From: Nematostella vectensis
Taxonomy: Eukaryota; Cnidaria; Anthozoa; Actiniaria; Edwardsiidae
Assembly (NCBI RefSeq): GCF_932526225.1
Contig: NC_064037.1
Coordinates: forward strand, 186,001-250,000
Direction: 5' to 3'
DNA length: 64,000 nt
Shown here: positions 50,035 through 62,043 of the stretch, piece after piece
Layout: each line of letters opens with the position of its first letter
Position numbering within the stretch: position 1 is the stretch's first letter
Program-made: the position numbers and the translations under genes
The notes under the pieces: model-generated
Database searches by the model: none
What the model saw: only the letters and a program-made list of their open reading frames with translations
Told to the model about the DNA's origin: nothing

Positions 50035-52034
50035 ACAATTTCGGCGAGCTGTGCGTGGCGTAACCGTATTACAGGCCTGGGATCCTGGTTATTGTCCTCC
50101 CCATTAATGCGCGGGTTGGGATAACCTTGCAAGAGTGTTGTACAGCATATTCGCTCGGAAATATCGGTGCTTGGGGCCTTCGGGTTCTTTACAGCCTTCC
50201 GTAAAAGCCTTGTGCTGCCATACCGATTGGGTAATCCGTATGTATGGTTTCCGTTTTGTTCTTCAGACCGGGTTCGATCCCAGGCCAATGCGCTTTTTTT
50301 TTAATTCGCTTTTTTTTCTTTGTGTTGGACCCCCTTAATCCTGATAGGTTTTGCGCAAAAGTAATAAAAAAAAGTGAGTTTGCAAAATAAGCTTGCTAGA
50401 TTTATTAATTATATGTATTCAATTTGTTCCTAGGAAGTTAACAAAAAACACAAAGCAAAGAGTTTGAGGAAGTAAACAAGTCTGTGAACTTTAATGTTCT
50501 ATTTGAAGGGGTGCATTTTGTACAGGGAAGCATACATAGAATGCTAAACTGGTGGAGAGGGAAGAGGTAAAAGTTTATTGAGCATAATTTCAACAATAGC
50601 AGGGGGAAGAGAGGGGCACTCTCTTCATACAATATTGCAGTTGTTACCTATAATTAAATAAGTTTGTAACATGTCTTTGTTTATTAAGCAAGGTCTATTT
50701 CTGAGACAAGCAAACTCAAGTAAGGCTGTTAAAATAACAGGTTAGTGTTAAAAGAAAAACAATTATCTGATTAGTAAACTACTGTAGATTCGTTTGCACC
50801 AAAATAAGAACAAACTTCATTTTGTTTGTTATTTATGAGGAACGAGATGAGCTCTACAAAGCCATAAAGAAATATGTATTGCTCATCTAAATTATACAAG
50901 TAAATAATAATATTAAAAAAGAACTACTGTAAGTAATTAGAGTGGTTTTCATTAACCTGTGAAACAAAGTGTAATAGTCAAACGGAAATAGTTAGTAAAA
51001 CACAAAAAAGAACAATAGAATCAGATCACCACAAAGTGTAATACGCTAAAGCGTAGTTCACGGGTCAATGAAGGTTTTGACATTTCAACTTTACATCCAC
51101 ATGAAAGTAATGCCTAATATCGAGTGCCCTACAGTAAGTGTTTTGCAGTCAAGTTGTTTTCTGTTAGTAGGTAAAAAATTATTCTAAATAATAGTAATCA
51201 TAGCTATGGTCACGACTTACACATATAGCACTTGTAATGAAAAGAAAGAAAAAATATATATATGCAGTCAAACAACAGAATTGCATGATAACCTTGAATA
51301 TATTGAATAAAGGACTGCAAAAAAACATCTTTTGTACTAGTTGCTTGAATTGACCCTTGGCTATTTTTAGCTGAATTCCCCTCCCCCTCTAATAAAGAAA
51401 ATAATAATAATAATAGAACAAAACTAAAAAGAAAACAAACACAACAGAGACCCCCACCAACAATTTTGATTTTTTTTACTTTCCTTTAAAAGGGGAGTGT
51501 CATGGTTAAGAGATTTGCAATAGCTCTAGAGCCCTGACACAATGAACTTCAGTGAAATTCTAATACTGACTTATGAGCTTTTGGTACATGTGGGAGACTT
51601 TAAACAAAACAAAATAAATGACCACAAACTGTCAATTAACATAGTTTTCAATATAATATTGCATATTATTTAATAAGGTATTCACAGCTTTTAAAAAGTT
51701 CAACTGTTTGTTGACACTTAAAAGCCTACAATAATCACTGACTCCAGACATGCGCAGTACTATGTTGCTGCCCCTTTAAAGTAAAATACAGCTTTACTTA
51801 GTCAGCGTAGACAATATTGCAGATTTTGTCAATATTCTAATATGAAGATGTCAATATTCTCCCCCCTTACGTCTTTATTTCTATTTATTTTATGCTTTTC
51901 ACATGATACCAAAACAGCGTCTTTTTTCTTCGCTAATTTGATGTCATGTACACAATAAAAGAGATGCTCCCGTGCGCATGGCGAGTCCCCAAGGGACCCA
52001 AGACGCCCAAATAGACCTCTATTTTTTGTCATCC
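50035..52034 (+). repeat. Array unit U26 (2,000 bp)
   Basis: ACAATTTCGG and AATGCGC head, TTGTGTTGGACC, GCTAAACTGG, GAGGGAAGAGGTAAAAG, CAGGTTAGTG, CAAACGGAAATAG and CGGGTCAATG. All of these also occur in U31. Confidence 0.96.
50044..50300 (+). ncRNA. Candidate Pol III RNA gene, copy 26
   Basis: Column 6 T and column 257 C. Both boxes exact, T9 run. Confidence 0.57.
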
Positions 52035-54037
52035 ACAATCTCGGCGAGCTGTGCGTGGCGTAACCGTATTACAGGCCTGGGATCCTGGTTATTGTCCTCC
52101 CCATTAATGCGCGGGTTGGGATAACCTTGCAAGAGTGTTGTACAGCATATTCGCTCGGAAATATCGGTGCTTGGGGCCTTCGGGTTCTTTACAGCCTTCC
52201 GTAAAAGCCTTGTGCTGCCATACCGATTGGGTAATCCGTATGTATGGTTTCCGTTTTGTTCTTCAGACCGGGTTCGATCCCAGGCCAATGGGCTTTTTTT
52301 TTAGTTACTTTTTTTTTCTTTGTGCTGGACCCCCTTAATCCTGATAGGTTTTGCGCAAAAATAATAAAAAAAGTGAGTTTGCAAAATAAGCTTGCTAGAT
52401 TTATTGATTATATGTATTCAATTTGTTCCTAGGAAGTTAACAAAAAACACAAAGCAAAGAGTTTGAGGAAGTAAACAAGTCTGTGAACTTTAATGTTCTA
52501 TTTGAAGGGGTGCATTTTGTACAGGGAAGCATACATAGAATGCTAGACTGGTGGAGAGGGAAGAGGTAAAAGTTTATTGAGCATAATTTCAACAATAGCA
52601 GGGGGAAGAGAGGGGCACTCTCTTCATACAATATTGCAGTTGTTACCTATAATTAAATAAGTTTGTAACATGTCTTTGTTTATTAAGCAAGGTCTATTTC
52701 TGAGACAAGCAAACTCAAGTAAGGCTGTTAAAATAACAGGTGAGTGTTAAAAGAAAAACAATTATCTGATTAGTAAACTACTGTAGATTCGTTTGCACCA
52801 AAATAAGAACAAACTTCATTTTGTTTGTTATTTATGAGGAACGAGATGAGCTCTACAAAGCCATAAAGAAATATGTATTGCTCATCTAAATTATACAAGT
52901 AAATAATAATATTAAAAAAGAACTACTGTAAGTAATTAGAGTGGTTTTCATTAACCTGTGAAACAAAGTGTGATAGTTCAACGGTAATAGTTAGTAAAAC
53001 ACAAAAAAGTACAATAGAATCAGATCACCACAAAGTGTAATACGCTAAAGCGTAGTTCACGGGTTAATGAAGGTTTTGACATTTCAACCTTAAATCCACA
53101 TGAAAGTAATGCCTAATATCGAGAGCCCTACAGTAAGTGTTTTGCAGTCAAGTTGTTTTCTGTTAGTAGGTAAAAAATTATTCTAAATAATAGTAATCAT
53201 AGCTATGGTCACCACTTACACATATAGCACTTGTAATGAAAAGAAAGAAAAAATATATATATGCAGTCAAACAACAGAATTGCATGATAACCTTGAATAT
53301 ATTGAATAAAGGACTGCAAAAAAACATCTTTTGTACTAGTTGCTTGAATTGACCCTTGGCTATTTTTAGCTGAATTCCCCTCCCCCTCTAAAAAAGAAAA
53401 TAATAATAATAATAATAGAACAAAACTAAAAAGAAAACAAACACAGCAGAGACCCCCACCAACAATTTTGATTTTTTTTTACTTTCCTTTAAAGGGGGAG
53501 TGTCATGTTTAAGAGATTTGCAATAGCTCTAGAGCCCTGACACAATGAACTTCAGTGAAATTCTAATACTGACTTATGAGCTTTTGGTACATGTGGGAGA
53601 CTTTAAACAAAACAAAAAAAATGACCACAAACTGTCCATTAACATAGTTTTCAATATAATATTGCCTATTATTTAATAAGGTATTAACAGCTTTTAAAAA
53701 GTTCAACTGTTTGTAGACACTTAAAAGCCTACAATAAACACTGACTCAAGACATGCGCAGTACTATGCTGCTGCCCCTTTAAAGTAAAATACAGCTTTAC
53801 TTAGTCAGCGTAGACAATATTGCGGATTTTGTCAATATTCTAATATGAATATGTCAATATTCTCCCCCCTTACGTCTTTATTTCTATTTATTTTATGCTT
53901 TTCACATGATACCAAAACAGCGTCTTTTTTCTTCGCTAATTTGATGTCATGTACACAATAAAAGAGATGCGCCCGTGCGCATGGCGAGTCCCCAAGGGAC
54001 CCAAGACGCCCAAATAGACCTCTATTTTTTGTCATCC
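52035..54037 (+). repeat. Array unit U27 (2,003 bp)
   Basis: AGTTACTTTT after the first T-run, GCTAGACTGG, GTTCAACGG, CCTTAAATCC, and TGACTCAAGACATG near its end. All are shared with U32. Confidence 0.96.
52044..52300 (+). ncRNA. Candidate Pol III RNA gene, copy 27
   Basis: Both boxes exact, T9 run, AGTTACT between the two T-runs. Confidence 0.57.
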
Positions 54038-56038
54038 ACAATCTCGGCGAGCTGTGCGTGGCGTAACCGTATTACAGGCCTGGGATCCTGGTTATTGTCC
54101 TCCCCATTAATGCGCGAGTTGGGATAACCTTGCAAGAGTGTTGTACAGCATATTCGCTCGGAAATATCGGTGCTTGGGGCCTTCGGGTTCTTTACAGCCT
54201 TCCGTAAAAGCCTTGTGCTGCCATACCGATTGGGTAATCCGTATGTATGGTTTCCGTTTTGTTCTTCAGACCGGGTTCGATCCCAGGCCAATGGGCTTTT
54301 TTTTTAGTTCCTTTTTTTTTCTTTGTGCTGGACCCCCTTAATCCTGATAGGTTTTGCGCAAAAATAATAAAAAAAAGTGAGTTTGCAAAATAAGCTTGCT
54401 AGATTTATTGATTATATGTATTCAATTTGTTCCTAGGAAGTTAACAAAAAACACAAAGCAAAGAGTTTGAGGAAGTAAACAAGTCTGTGAACTTTAATGT
54501 TCTATTTGAAGGGGCGCATTTTGTACAGGGAAGCATACATAGAATGCTTAACTGGTGGAGAGGGGAGAGGTAACAGTTTATTGAGCATAATGTCAACAAT
54601 AGCAGGGGGAAGGGAGGGGCACTCTCTTCATACAATATTGCAGTTGTTACCTATTATTAAATAAGTTTAAAAGATATATTTGTTTATTAAGCAAGGTGTA
54701 TTTCTGAGACAAGCAAACTCAAGTAAGAGCTGTTGAAATAACAGGTGAGTGTTAAAAAAAAAACAATTATCTGATTAGAAAACTAATGTAGATTCCTTTG
54801 CACCAAATAAGAACAAACTTCATTTTGTTTGTTATTTATGAGGAACGAGATGAGCTCTACAAGGCCAAGAAGAAATATGTATTGCTCATCTAAATTATAC
54901 AAGTAAATAATAATATTAAAAAAGAATTACTGTAAGTAATTAGAGTGGTTTTCATTAACCCGTGAAACAAAGTGCGATAGTTAAACGGTAATAGTTAGTA
55001 AAACACAAAAAAGAACAATAGAATCAGATCACAACAAAGTGTAATACGCTAAAGCGTAGTTCACGGGTTAATGAAGGTTTTGACATTTCAACCTTACATC
55101 CACATGAAAGTAATGCCTAATATCGAGTGCCCTACAGTAAGTGTTTTGCAGTCAAGTTGTTTTCTGTTAGTAGGTAAAAAATTATTCTAAATAATAGTAA
55201 TCATAGCTATGGTCACCACTTACACATATAGCACTTGTAATGAAAAGAAAGAAAAAAATATATATATGCAGTCAAACAACAGAATTGCATGATAACCTTG
55301 AATATATTGAATAAAGGACTGCAAAAAAACATCTTTTGTACTAGTTGCTTGAATTGACCCTTGGCTATTTTTAGCTGAATTCCCCTCCCCCTCTAAAAAA
55401 GAAAATAATAATAATAATAGCACAAAACTAAAAAGAAAACAAACACAGCAGAGACCCCCACCAACAATTTTGATTTTTTTTACTTTCCTTTAAAGGGGGA
55501 GTGTCATGTTTAAGAGATTTGCAATAGCTCTAGAGCCCTGACACAATGAACTTCAGTGAAATTCTAATACTGACTTATGAGCTTTTGGTACATGTGGGAG
55601 ACTTTAAACAAAACAAAAAAAATGACCACAAACTGTCCATTAACATAGTTTTCAATATAATATTGCATATTATTTAATAAGGTATTAACAGCTTTTAAAA
55701 AGTTCAACTGTTTGTAGACACTTAAAAGCCTACAATAAACACTGACTCCAGACATGCGCAGTACTATGCTGTTGCCCCTTTAAAGTAAAATACAGCTTCA
55801 CTTAGTCAGCGTAGACAATATTTCGGATTTTGTCAATATTCTAATATGAATATGTCAATATTCTTCCCCCTTACGTCTTTATTTCTATTTATTTTATGCT
55901 TTTCACATGATACCAAAACAGCGTCTTTTTTCTTCGCTAATTTGATGTCATGTACACAATAAAAGAGATGCGCCCGTGCGCATGGCGAGTCCCCAAGGGA
56001 CCCAAGACGCCCAAATAGACCTCTATTTTTTGTCATCC
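54038..56038 (+). repeat. Array unit U28 (2,001 bp)
   Basis: GCGAG class, of the U11/U14/U24 type with the same length. Private TTCTTCCCCCTT near 55862 in place of TTCTCCCCCCTT. Confidence 0.95.
54047..54303 (+). ncRNA. Candidate Pol III RNA gene, copy 28
   Basis: GCGAG form. Both boxes exact, T9 run. Confidence 0.57.
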
Positions 56039-58039
56039 ACAATCTCGGCGAGCTGTGCGTGGCGTAACCGTATTACAGGCCTGGGATCCTGGTTATTGTC
56101 CTCCCCATTAATGCGCGGGTTGGGATAACCTTGCAAGAGTGTTGTACAGCATATTCGCTCGGAAATATCGGTGCTTGGGGCCTTCGGGTTCTTTACAGCC
56201 TTCCGTAAAAGCCTTGTGCTGCCATACCGATTGGGTAATCCGTATGTATGGTTTCCGTTTTGTTCTTCAGACCGGGTTCGATCCCAGGCCAATGGGCGTT
56301 TTTTTTAATTCGCTTTTTTTTCTTTGTGCTGGACCCCCTTAATCCTGATAGGTTTTGCGCAAAAATAATAAAAAAAAGTGAGTTTGCAAAATAAGCTTGC
56401 TAGATTTATTGATTATATGTATTGAATTTGTTCCTAGGAAGTTAACAAAAAACACAAAGCAAAGAGTTTGAGGAAGTAAACAAGCATGTGAACTTTAATG
56501 TTCTATTTGAAGGGGCGCATTTTGTACAGGGAATTATACATAGAATGCTTAACTGGTGGAGAGGGGAGAGGTAACAGTTTATTGAGCATAATGTCAACAA
56601 TAGCAGGGGGAAGGGAGGGGCACTCTCTTCATACAATATTGCAGTTGTTACCTATTATTAAATAAGTTTAAAAGATATATTTGTTTATTAAGCAAGGTCT
56701 ATTTCTGAGACAAGCAAACTCAAGTAAGAGCTGTTGAAATAACAGGTGAGTGTTAAAAAAACCAACAATTATCTGATTAGAAAACTAATGTAGATTCCTT
56801 TGCACCAATTAAGAACAAACTTCATTTTGTTTGTTATTTATGAGGAACGAGATGAGCTCTACAAGGCCAAGAAGAAATATGTATTGCTCATCTAAATTAT
56901 ACAAGTAAATAATAATATTAAAAAAGAATTACTGTAAGTAATTAGAGTGGTTTTCATTAACCCGTGAAACAAAGTGCGATAGTTAAGCGGTAATAGTTAG
57001 TAAAACACAAAAAAGAACAATAGAATCAGTTCACAACAAAGTGTAATAAGCTTAAGCGTAGTTCACGGGTTAATGAAGGTTTTGACATTTCAACCTTACA
57101 TCCACATGAAAGTAATGCCTAATATCGAGTGCCCTACAGTAAGTGTTTTGCAGTCAAGTTGTGTTCTGTTAGTAGGTAAAAAATTATTCTAAATAATAGT
57201 AATCATTGCTATGGTCACCACTTACACATATAGCACTTGTAATGAAAAGAAAGAAAAAATATATATATGCAGTCAAACAACAGAATTGCATGATAACCTT
57301 GAATATATTGAATAAAGGACTGCAAAAAAACAACTTTTGTACTAGTTGCTTGAATTGACCCTTGGCTATTTTTAGCTGAATTCCCCTCCCCTTCTAAAAA
57401 AGAAAATAATAATAATAATAGCACAAAACTAGAAAGAAAACAAACACAGCAGAGACCCCCACCAACAATTTTGATTTTTTTTACTTTCCTTTAAAGGGGG
57501 AGTGTCATGTTTAAGAGATTTGCAATAGCTCTAGAGCCCTGACACAATGAACTTCAGTGAAATTCTAATACTGACTTATGAGCTTTTGGTACATGTGGGA
57601 GACTTTAAACAAAACAAAAAAAATGACCACAAACTGTCCATTAACATAGTTTTCAATATAATATTGCATATTATTTAATAAGGTATTAACAGCTTTTAAA
57701 AAGTTCAACTGTTTGTAGACACTTAAAAGCCTACAATAAACACTGACTCCAGACATGCGCAGTACTATGCTGTTGCCCCTTTAAAGTAAAATACAGCTTC
57801 ACTTAGTCAGCGTAGACAATATTTCGGATTTTGTCAATATTCTAATATGAATATGTCAATATTCTCCCCCCTTACGTCTTTATTTCTATTTATTTTATGC
57901 TTTTCACATGATACCAAAACAGCGTCTTTTTTCTTCGCTAATTTGATGTCATGTACACAATAAAAGAGATGCGCCCGTGCGCATGGCGAGTCCCCAAGGG
58001 ACCCAAGACGCCCAAATAGACCTCTATTTTTTGTCATCC
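56039..58039 (+). repeat. Array unit U29 (2,001 bp)
   Basis: U12/U15/U25-like 5' three quarters (GGCG T8, AATTAT, AAGCTTAAGCG), then a switch near column 1440 to the U24/U28 class. Private changes: GTATTGAATTTG and AAGCATGTGAAC. Confidence 0.95.
56048..56304 (+). ncRNA. Candidate Pol III RNA gene, copy 29
   Basis: GGCG before T8. Both boxes exact. Confidence 0.57.
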
Positions 58040-60043
58040 ACAATCTCGGCGAGCTGTGCGTGGCGTAACCGTATTACAGGCCTGGGATCCTGGTTATTGT
58101 CCTCCCCATTAATGCGCGGGTTGGGATAACCTTGCAAGAGTGTTGTACAGCATATTCGCTCGGAAATATCGGTGCTTGGGGCCTTCGGGTTCTTTACAGC
58201 CTTCCGTAAAAGCCTTGTGCTGCCATACCGATTGGGTAATCCGTATGTATGGTTTCCGTTTTGTTCTTCAGACCGGGTTCGATCCCAGGCCAATGGGCGT
58301 TTTTTTTAATTCGCTTTTTTTTCTTTGTGCTGGACCCCCTTAATCCTGATAGGTTTTGCGCAAAAATAATAAAAAAAAGTGAGTTTGCAAAATAAGCTTG
58401 CTAGATTTATTGATTATATGTATTCAATTTGTTCCTAGGAAGTTAACAAAAAACACAAAGCAAAGAGTTTGAGGAAGTAAACAAGTCTGTGAACTTTAAT
58501 GTTCTATTTGAAGGGGCGCATTTTGTACAGGGAATTATACATAGAATGCTTAACTGGTGGAGAGGGGAGAGGTAACAGTTTATTGAGCATAATGTCAACA
58601 ATAGCAGGGGGAAGGGAGGGGCACTCTCTTCATACAATATTGCAGTTGTTACCTATTATTAAATAAGTTTAAAAGATATATTTGTTTATTAAGCAAGGTC
58701 TATTTCTGAGACAAGCAAACTCAAGTAAGAGCTGTTGAAATAACAGGTGAGTGTTAAAAAAACCAACAATTATCTGATTAGAAAACTAATGTAGATTCCT
58801 TTGCACCAATTAAGAACAAACTTCATTTTGTTTGTTATTTATGAGGAACGAGATGAGCTCTACAAGGCCAAGAAGAAATATGTATTGCTCATCTAAATTA
58901 TACAAGTAAATAATAATATTAAAAAAGAATTACTGTAAGTAATTAGAGTGGTTTTCATTAACCCGTGAAACAAAGTGCGATAGTTAAGCGGTAATAGTTA
59001 GTAAAACACAAAAAAGAACAATAGAATCAGTTCACAACAAAGTGTAATAAGCTTAAGCGTAGTTCACGGGTTAATGAAGGTTTTGACATTTCAACCTTAC
59101 ATCCACATGAAAGTAATGCCTAATATCGAGTGCCCTACAGTAAGTGTTTTGCAGTCAAGTTGTGTTCTGTTAGTAGGTAAAAAATTATTCTAAATAATAG
59201 TAATCATTGCTATGGTCACCACTTACACATATAGCACTTGTAATGAAAAGAAAGAAAAAATATATATATGCAGTCAAACAACAGAATTGCATGATAACCT
59301 TGAATATATTGAATAAAGGACTGCAAAAAAACAACTTTTGTACTAGTTGCTTGAATTGACCCTTGGCTATTTTTAGCTGAATTCCCCTCCCCTTCTAAAA
59401 AAGAAAATAATAATAATAATAGCACAAAACTAGAAAGAAAACAAACACAGCAGAGACCCCCACCAACAATTTTGATTTTTTTTACTTTCCTTTAAAGTGG
59501 GAGTGTCATGTTTAAGAGATTTGCAATAGCTCTAGAGCCCTGACACAATGAACTTCAGTGAAATTCTAATACTGACTTATAAGCTTTTGGTACATGTGGG
59601 AGACTTTAAACAAAACAAAAAAAAAAATGACCACAAACTGTCCATTAACATAGTTTTCAATATAATATTGCATATTATTTAATAAGGTATTAACAGCTTT
59701 TAAAAAGTTCAGCTGTTTGTAGACACTTAAAAGCCTACAATAAACACTGACTCCAGACATGCGCAGTACTATGCTGCTGCCCCTTTAAAGTAAAATACAG
59801 CTTTACTTAGTCAGCGTAGACAATATTGCGGATTTTGTCAATATTCTAATATGAATATGTCAATATTCTCCCCCCTTACGTCTTTATTTCTATTTATTTT
59901 ATGCTTTTCACATGATACCAAAACAGCGTCTTTTTTCTTCGCTAATTTGATGTCATGTACACAATAAAAGAGATGCGCCCGTGCGCATGGCGAGTCCCCA
60001 AGGGACCCAAGACGCCCAAATAGACCTCTATTTTTTGTCATCC
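58040..60043 (+). repeat. Array unit U30 (2,004 bp), duplicate of U25
   Basis: Same length and marks as U25, including CACCAATTAAG and the long A-run near column 1580. Offset 10,009 bp. Confidence 0.96.
58049..58305 (+). ncRNA. Candidate Pol III RNA gene, copy 30
   Basis: GGCG before T8. Both boxes exact. Matches copy 25. Confidence 0.57.
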
Positions 60044-62043
60044 ACAATTTCGGCGAGCTGTGCGTGGCGTAACCGTATTACAGGCCTGGGATCCTGGTTA
60101 TTGTCCTCCCCATTAATGCGCGGGTTGGGATAACCTTGCAAGAGTGTTGTACAGCATATTCGCTCGGAAATATCGGTGCTTGGGGCCTTCGGGTTCTTTA
60201 CAGCCTTCCGTAAAAGCCTTGTGCTGCCATACCGATTGGGTAATCCGTATGTATGGTTTCCGTTTTGTTCTTCAGACCGGGTTCGATCCCAGGCCAATGC
60301 GCTTTTTTTTTAATTCGCTTTTTTTTCTTTGTGTTGGACCCCCTTAATCCTGATAGGTTTTGCGCAAAAGTAATAAAAAAAAGTGAGTTTGCAAAATAAG
60401 CTTGCTAGATTTATTAATTATATGTATTCAATTTGTTCCTAGGAAGTTAACAAAAAACACAAAGCAAAGAGTTTGAGGAAGTAAACAAGTCTGTGAACTT
60501 TAATGTTCTATTTGAAGGGGTGCATTTTGTACAGGGAAGCATACATAGAATGCTAAACTGGTGGAGAGGGAAGAGGTAAAAGTTTATTGAGCATAATTTC
60601 AACAATAGCAGGGGGAAGAGAGGGGCACTCTCTTCATACAATATTGCAGTTGTTACCTATAATTAAATAAGTTTGTAACATGTCTTTGTTTATTAAGCAA
60701 GGTCTATTTCTGAGACAAGCAAACTCAAGTAAGGCTGTTAAAATAACAGGTTAGTGTTAAAAGAAAAACAATTATCTGATTAGTAAACTACTGTAGATTC
60801 GTTTGCACCAAAATAAGAACAAACTTCATTTTGTTTGTTATTTATGAGGAACGAGATGAGCTCTACAAAGCCATAAAGAAATATGTATTGCTCATCTAAA
60901 TTATACAAGTAAATAATAATATTAAAAAAGAACTACTGTAAGTAATTAGAGTGGTTTTCATTAACCTGTGAAACAAAGTGTAATAGTCAAACGGAAATAG
61001 TTAGTAAAACACAAAAAAGAACAATAGAATCAGATCACCACAAAGTGTAATACGCTAAAGCGTAGTTCACGGGTCAATGAAGGTTTTGACATTTCAACTT
61101 TACATCCACATGAAAGTAATGCCTAATATCGAGTGCCCTACAGTAAGTGTTTTGCAGTCAAGTTGTTTTCTGTTAGTAGGTAAAAAATTATTCTAAATAA
61201 TAGTAATCATAGCTATGGTCACGACTTACACATATAGCACTTGTAATGAAAAGAAAGAAAAAATATATATATGCAGTCAAACAACAGAATTGCATGATAA
61301 CCTTGAATATATTGAATAAAGGACTGCAAAAAAACATCTTTTGTACTAGTTGCTTGAATTGACCCTTGGCTATTTTTAGCTGAATTCCCCTCCCCCTCTA
61401 ATAAAGAAAATAATAATAATAATAGAACAAAACTAAAAAGAAAACAAACACAACAGAGACCCCCACCAACAATTTTGATTTTTTTTACTTTCCTTTAAAA
61501 GGGGAGTGTCATGGTTAAGAGATTTGCAATAGCTCTAGAGCCCTGACACAATGAACTTCAGTGAAATTCTAATACTGACTTATGAGCTTTTGGTACATGT
61601 GGGAGACTTTAAACAAAACAAAATAAATGACCACAAACTGTCAATTAACATAGTTTTCAATATAATATTGCATATTATTTAATAAGGTATTCACAGCTTT
61701 TAAAAAGTTCAACTGTTTGTTGACACTTAAAAGCCTACAATAATCACTGACTCCAGACATGCGCAGTACTATGTTGCTGCCCCTTTAAAGTAAAATACAG
61801 CTTTACTTAGTCAGCGTAGACAATATTGCAGATTTTGTCAATATTCTAATATGAAGATGTCAATATTCTCCCCCCTTACGTCTTTATTTCTATTTATTTT
61901 ATGCTTTTCACATGATACCAAAACAGCGTCTTTTTTCTTCGCTAATTTGATGTCATGTACACAATAAAAGAGATGCTCCCGTGCGCATGGCGAGTCCCCA
62001 AGGGACCCAAGACGCCCAAATAGACCTCTATTTTTTGTCATCC
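60044..62043 (+). repeat. Array unit U31 (2,000 bp), duplicate of U26
   Basis: Carries every private mark of U26 (CAGGTTAGTG, CAAACGGAAATAG, CGGGTCAATG, CTCTAATAAAG). Offset 10,009 bp. Confidence 0.96.
60053..60309 (+). ncRNA. Candidate Pol III RNA gene, copy 31
   Basis: Column 6 T and column 257 C. Both boxes exact, T9 run. Matches copy 26. Confidence 0.57.

Larger units (their letters stand above)
48031..53991 (+). repeat. Three-unit block U25-U27, copy A
   Basis: Recurs at +10,009 bp as U30-U32. Shared rare marks include CAGGTTAGTG, CGGGTCAATG, GCTAGACTGG and TGACTCAAGACATG. Unit lengths 2,004 and 2,000 are the same in both copies. Confidence 0.9.
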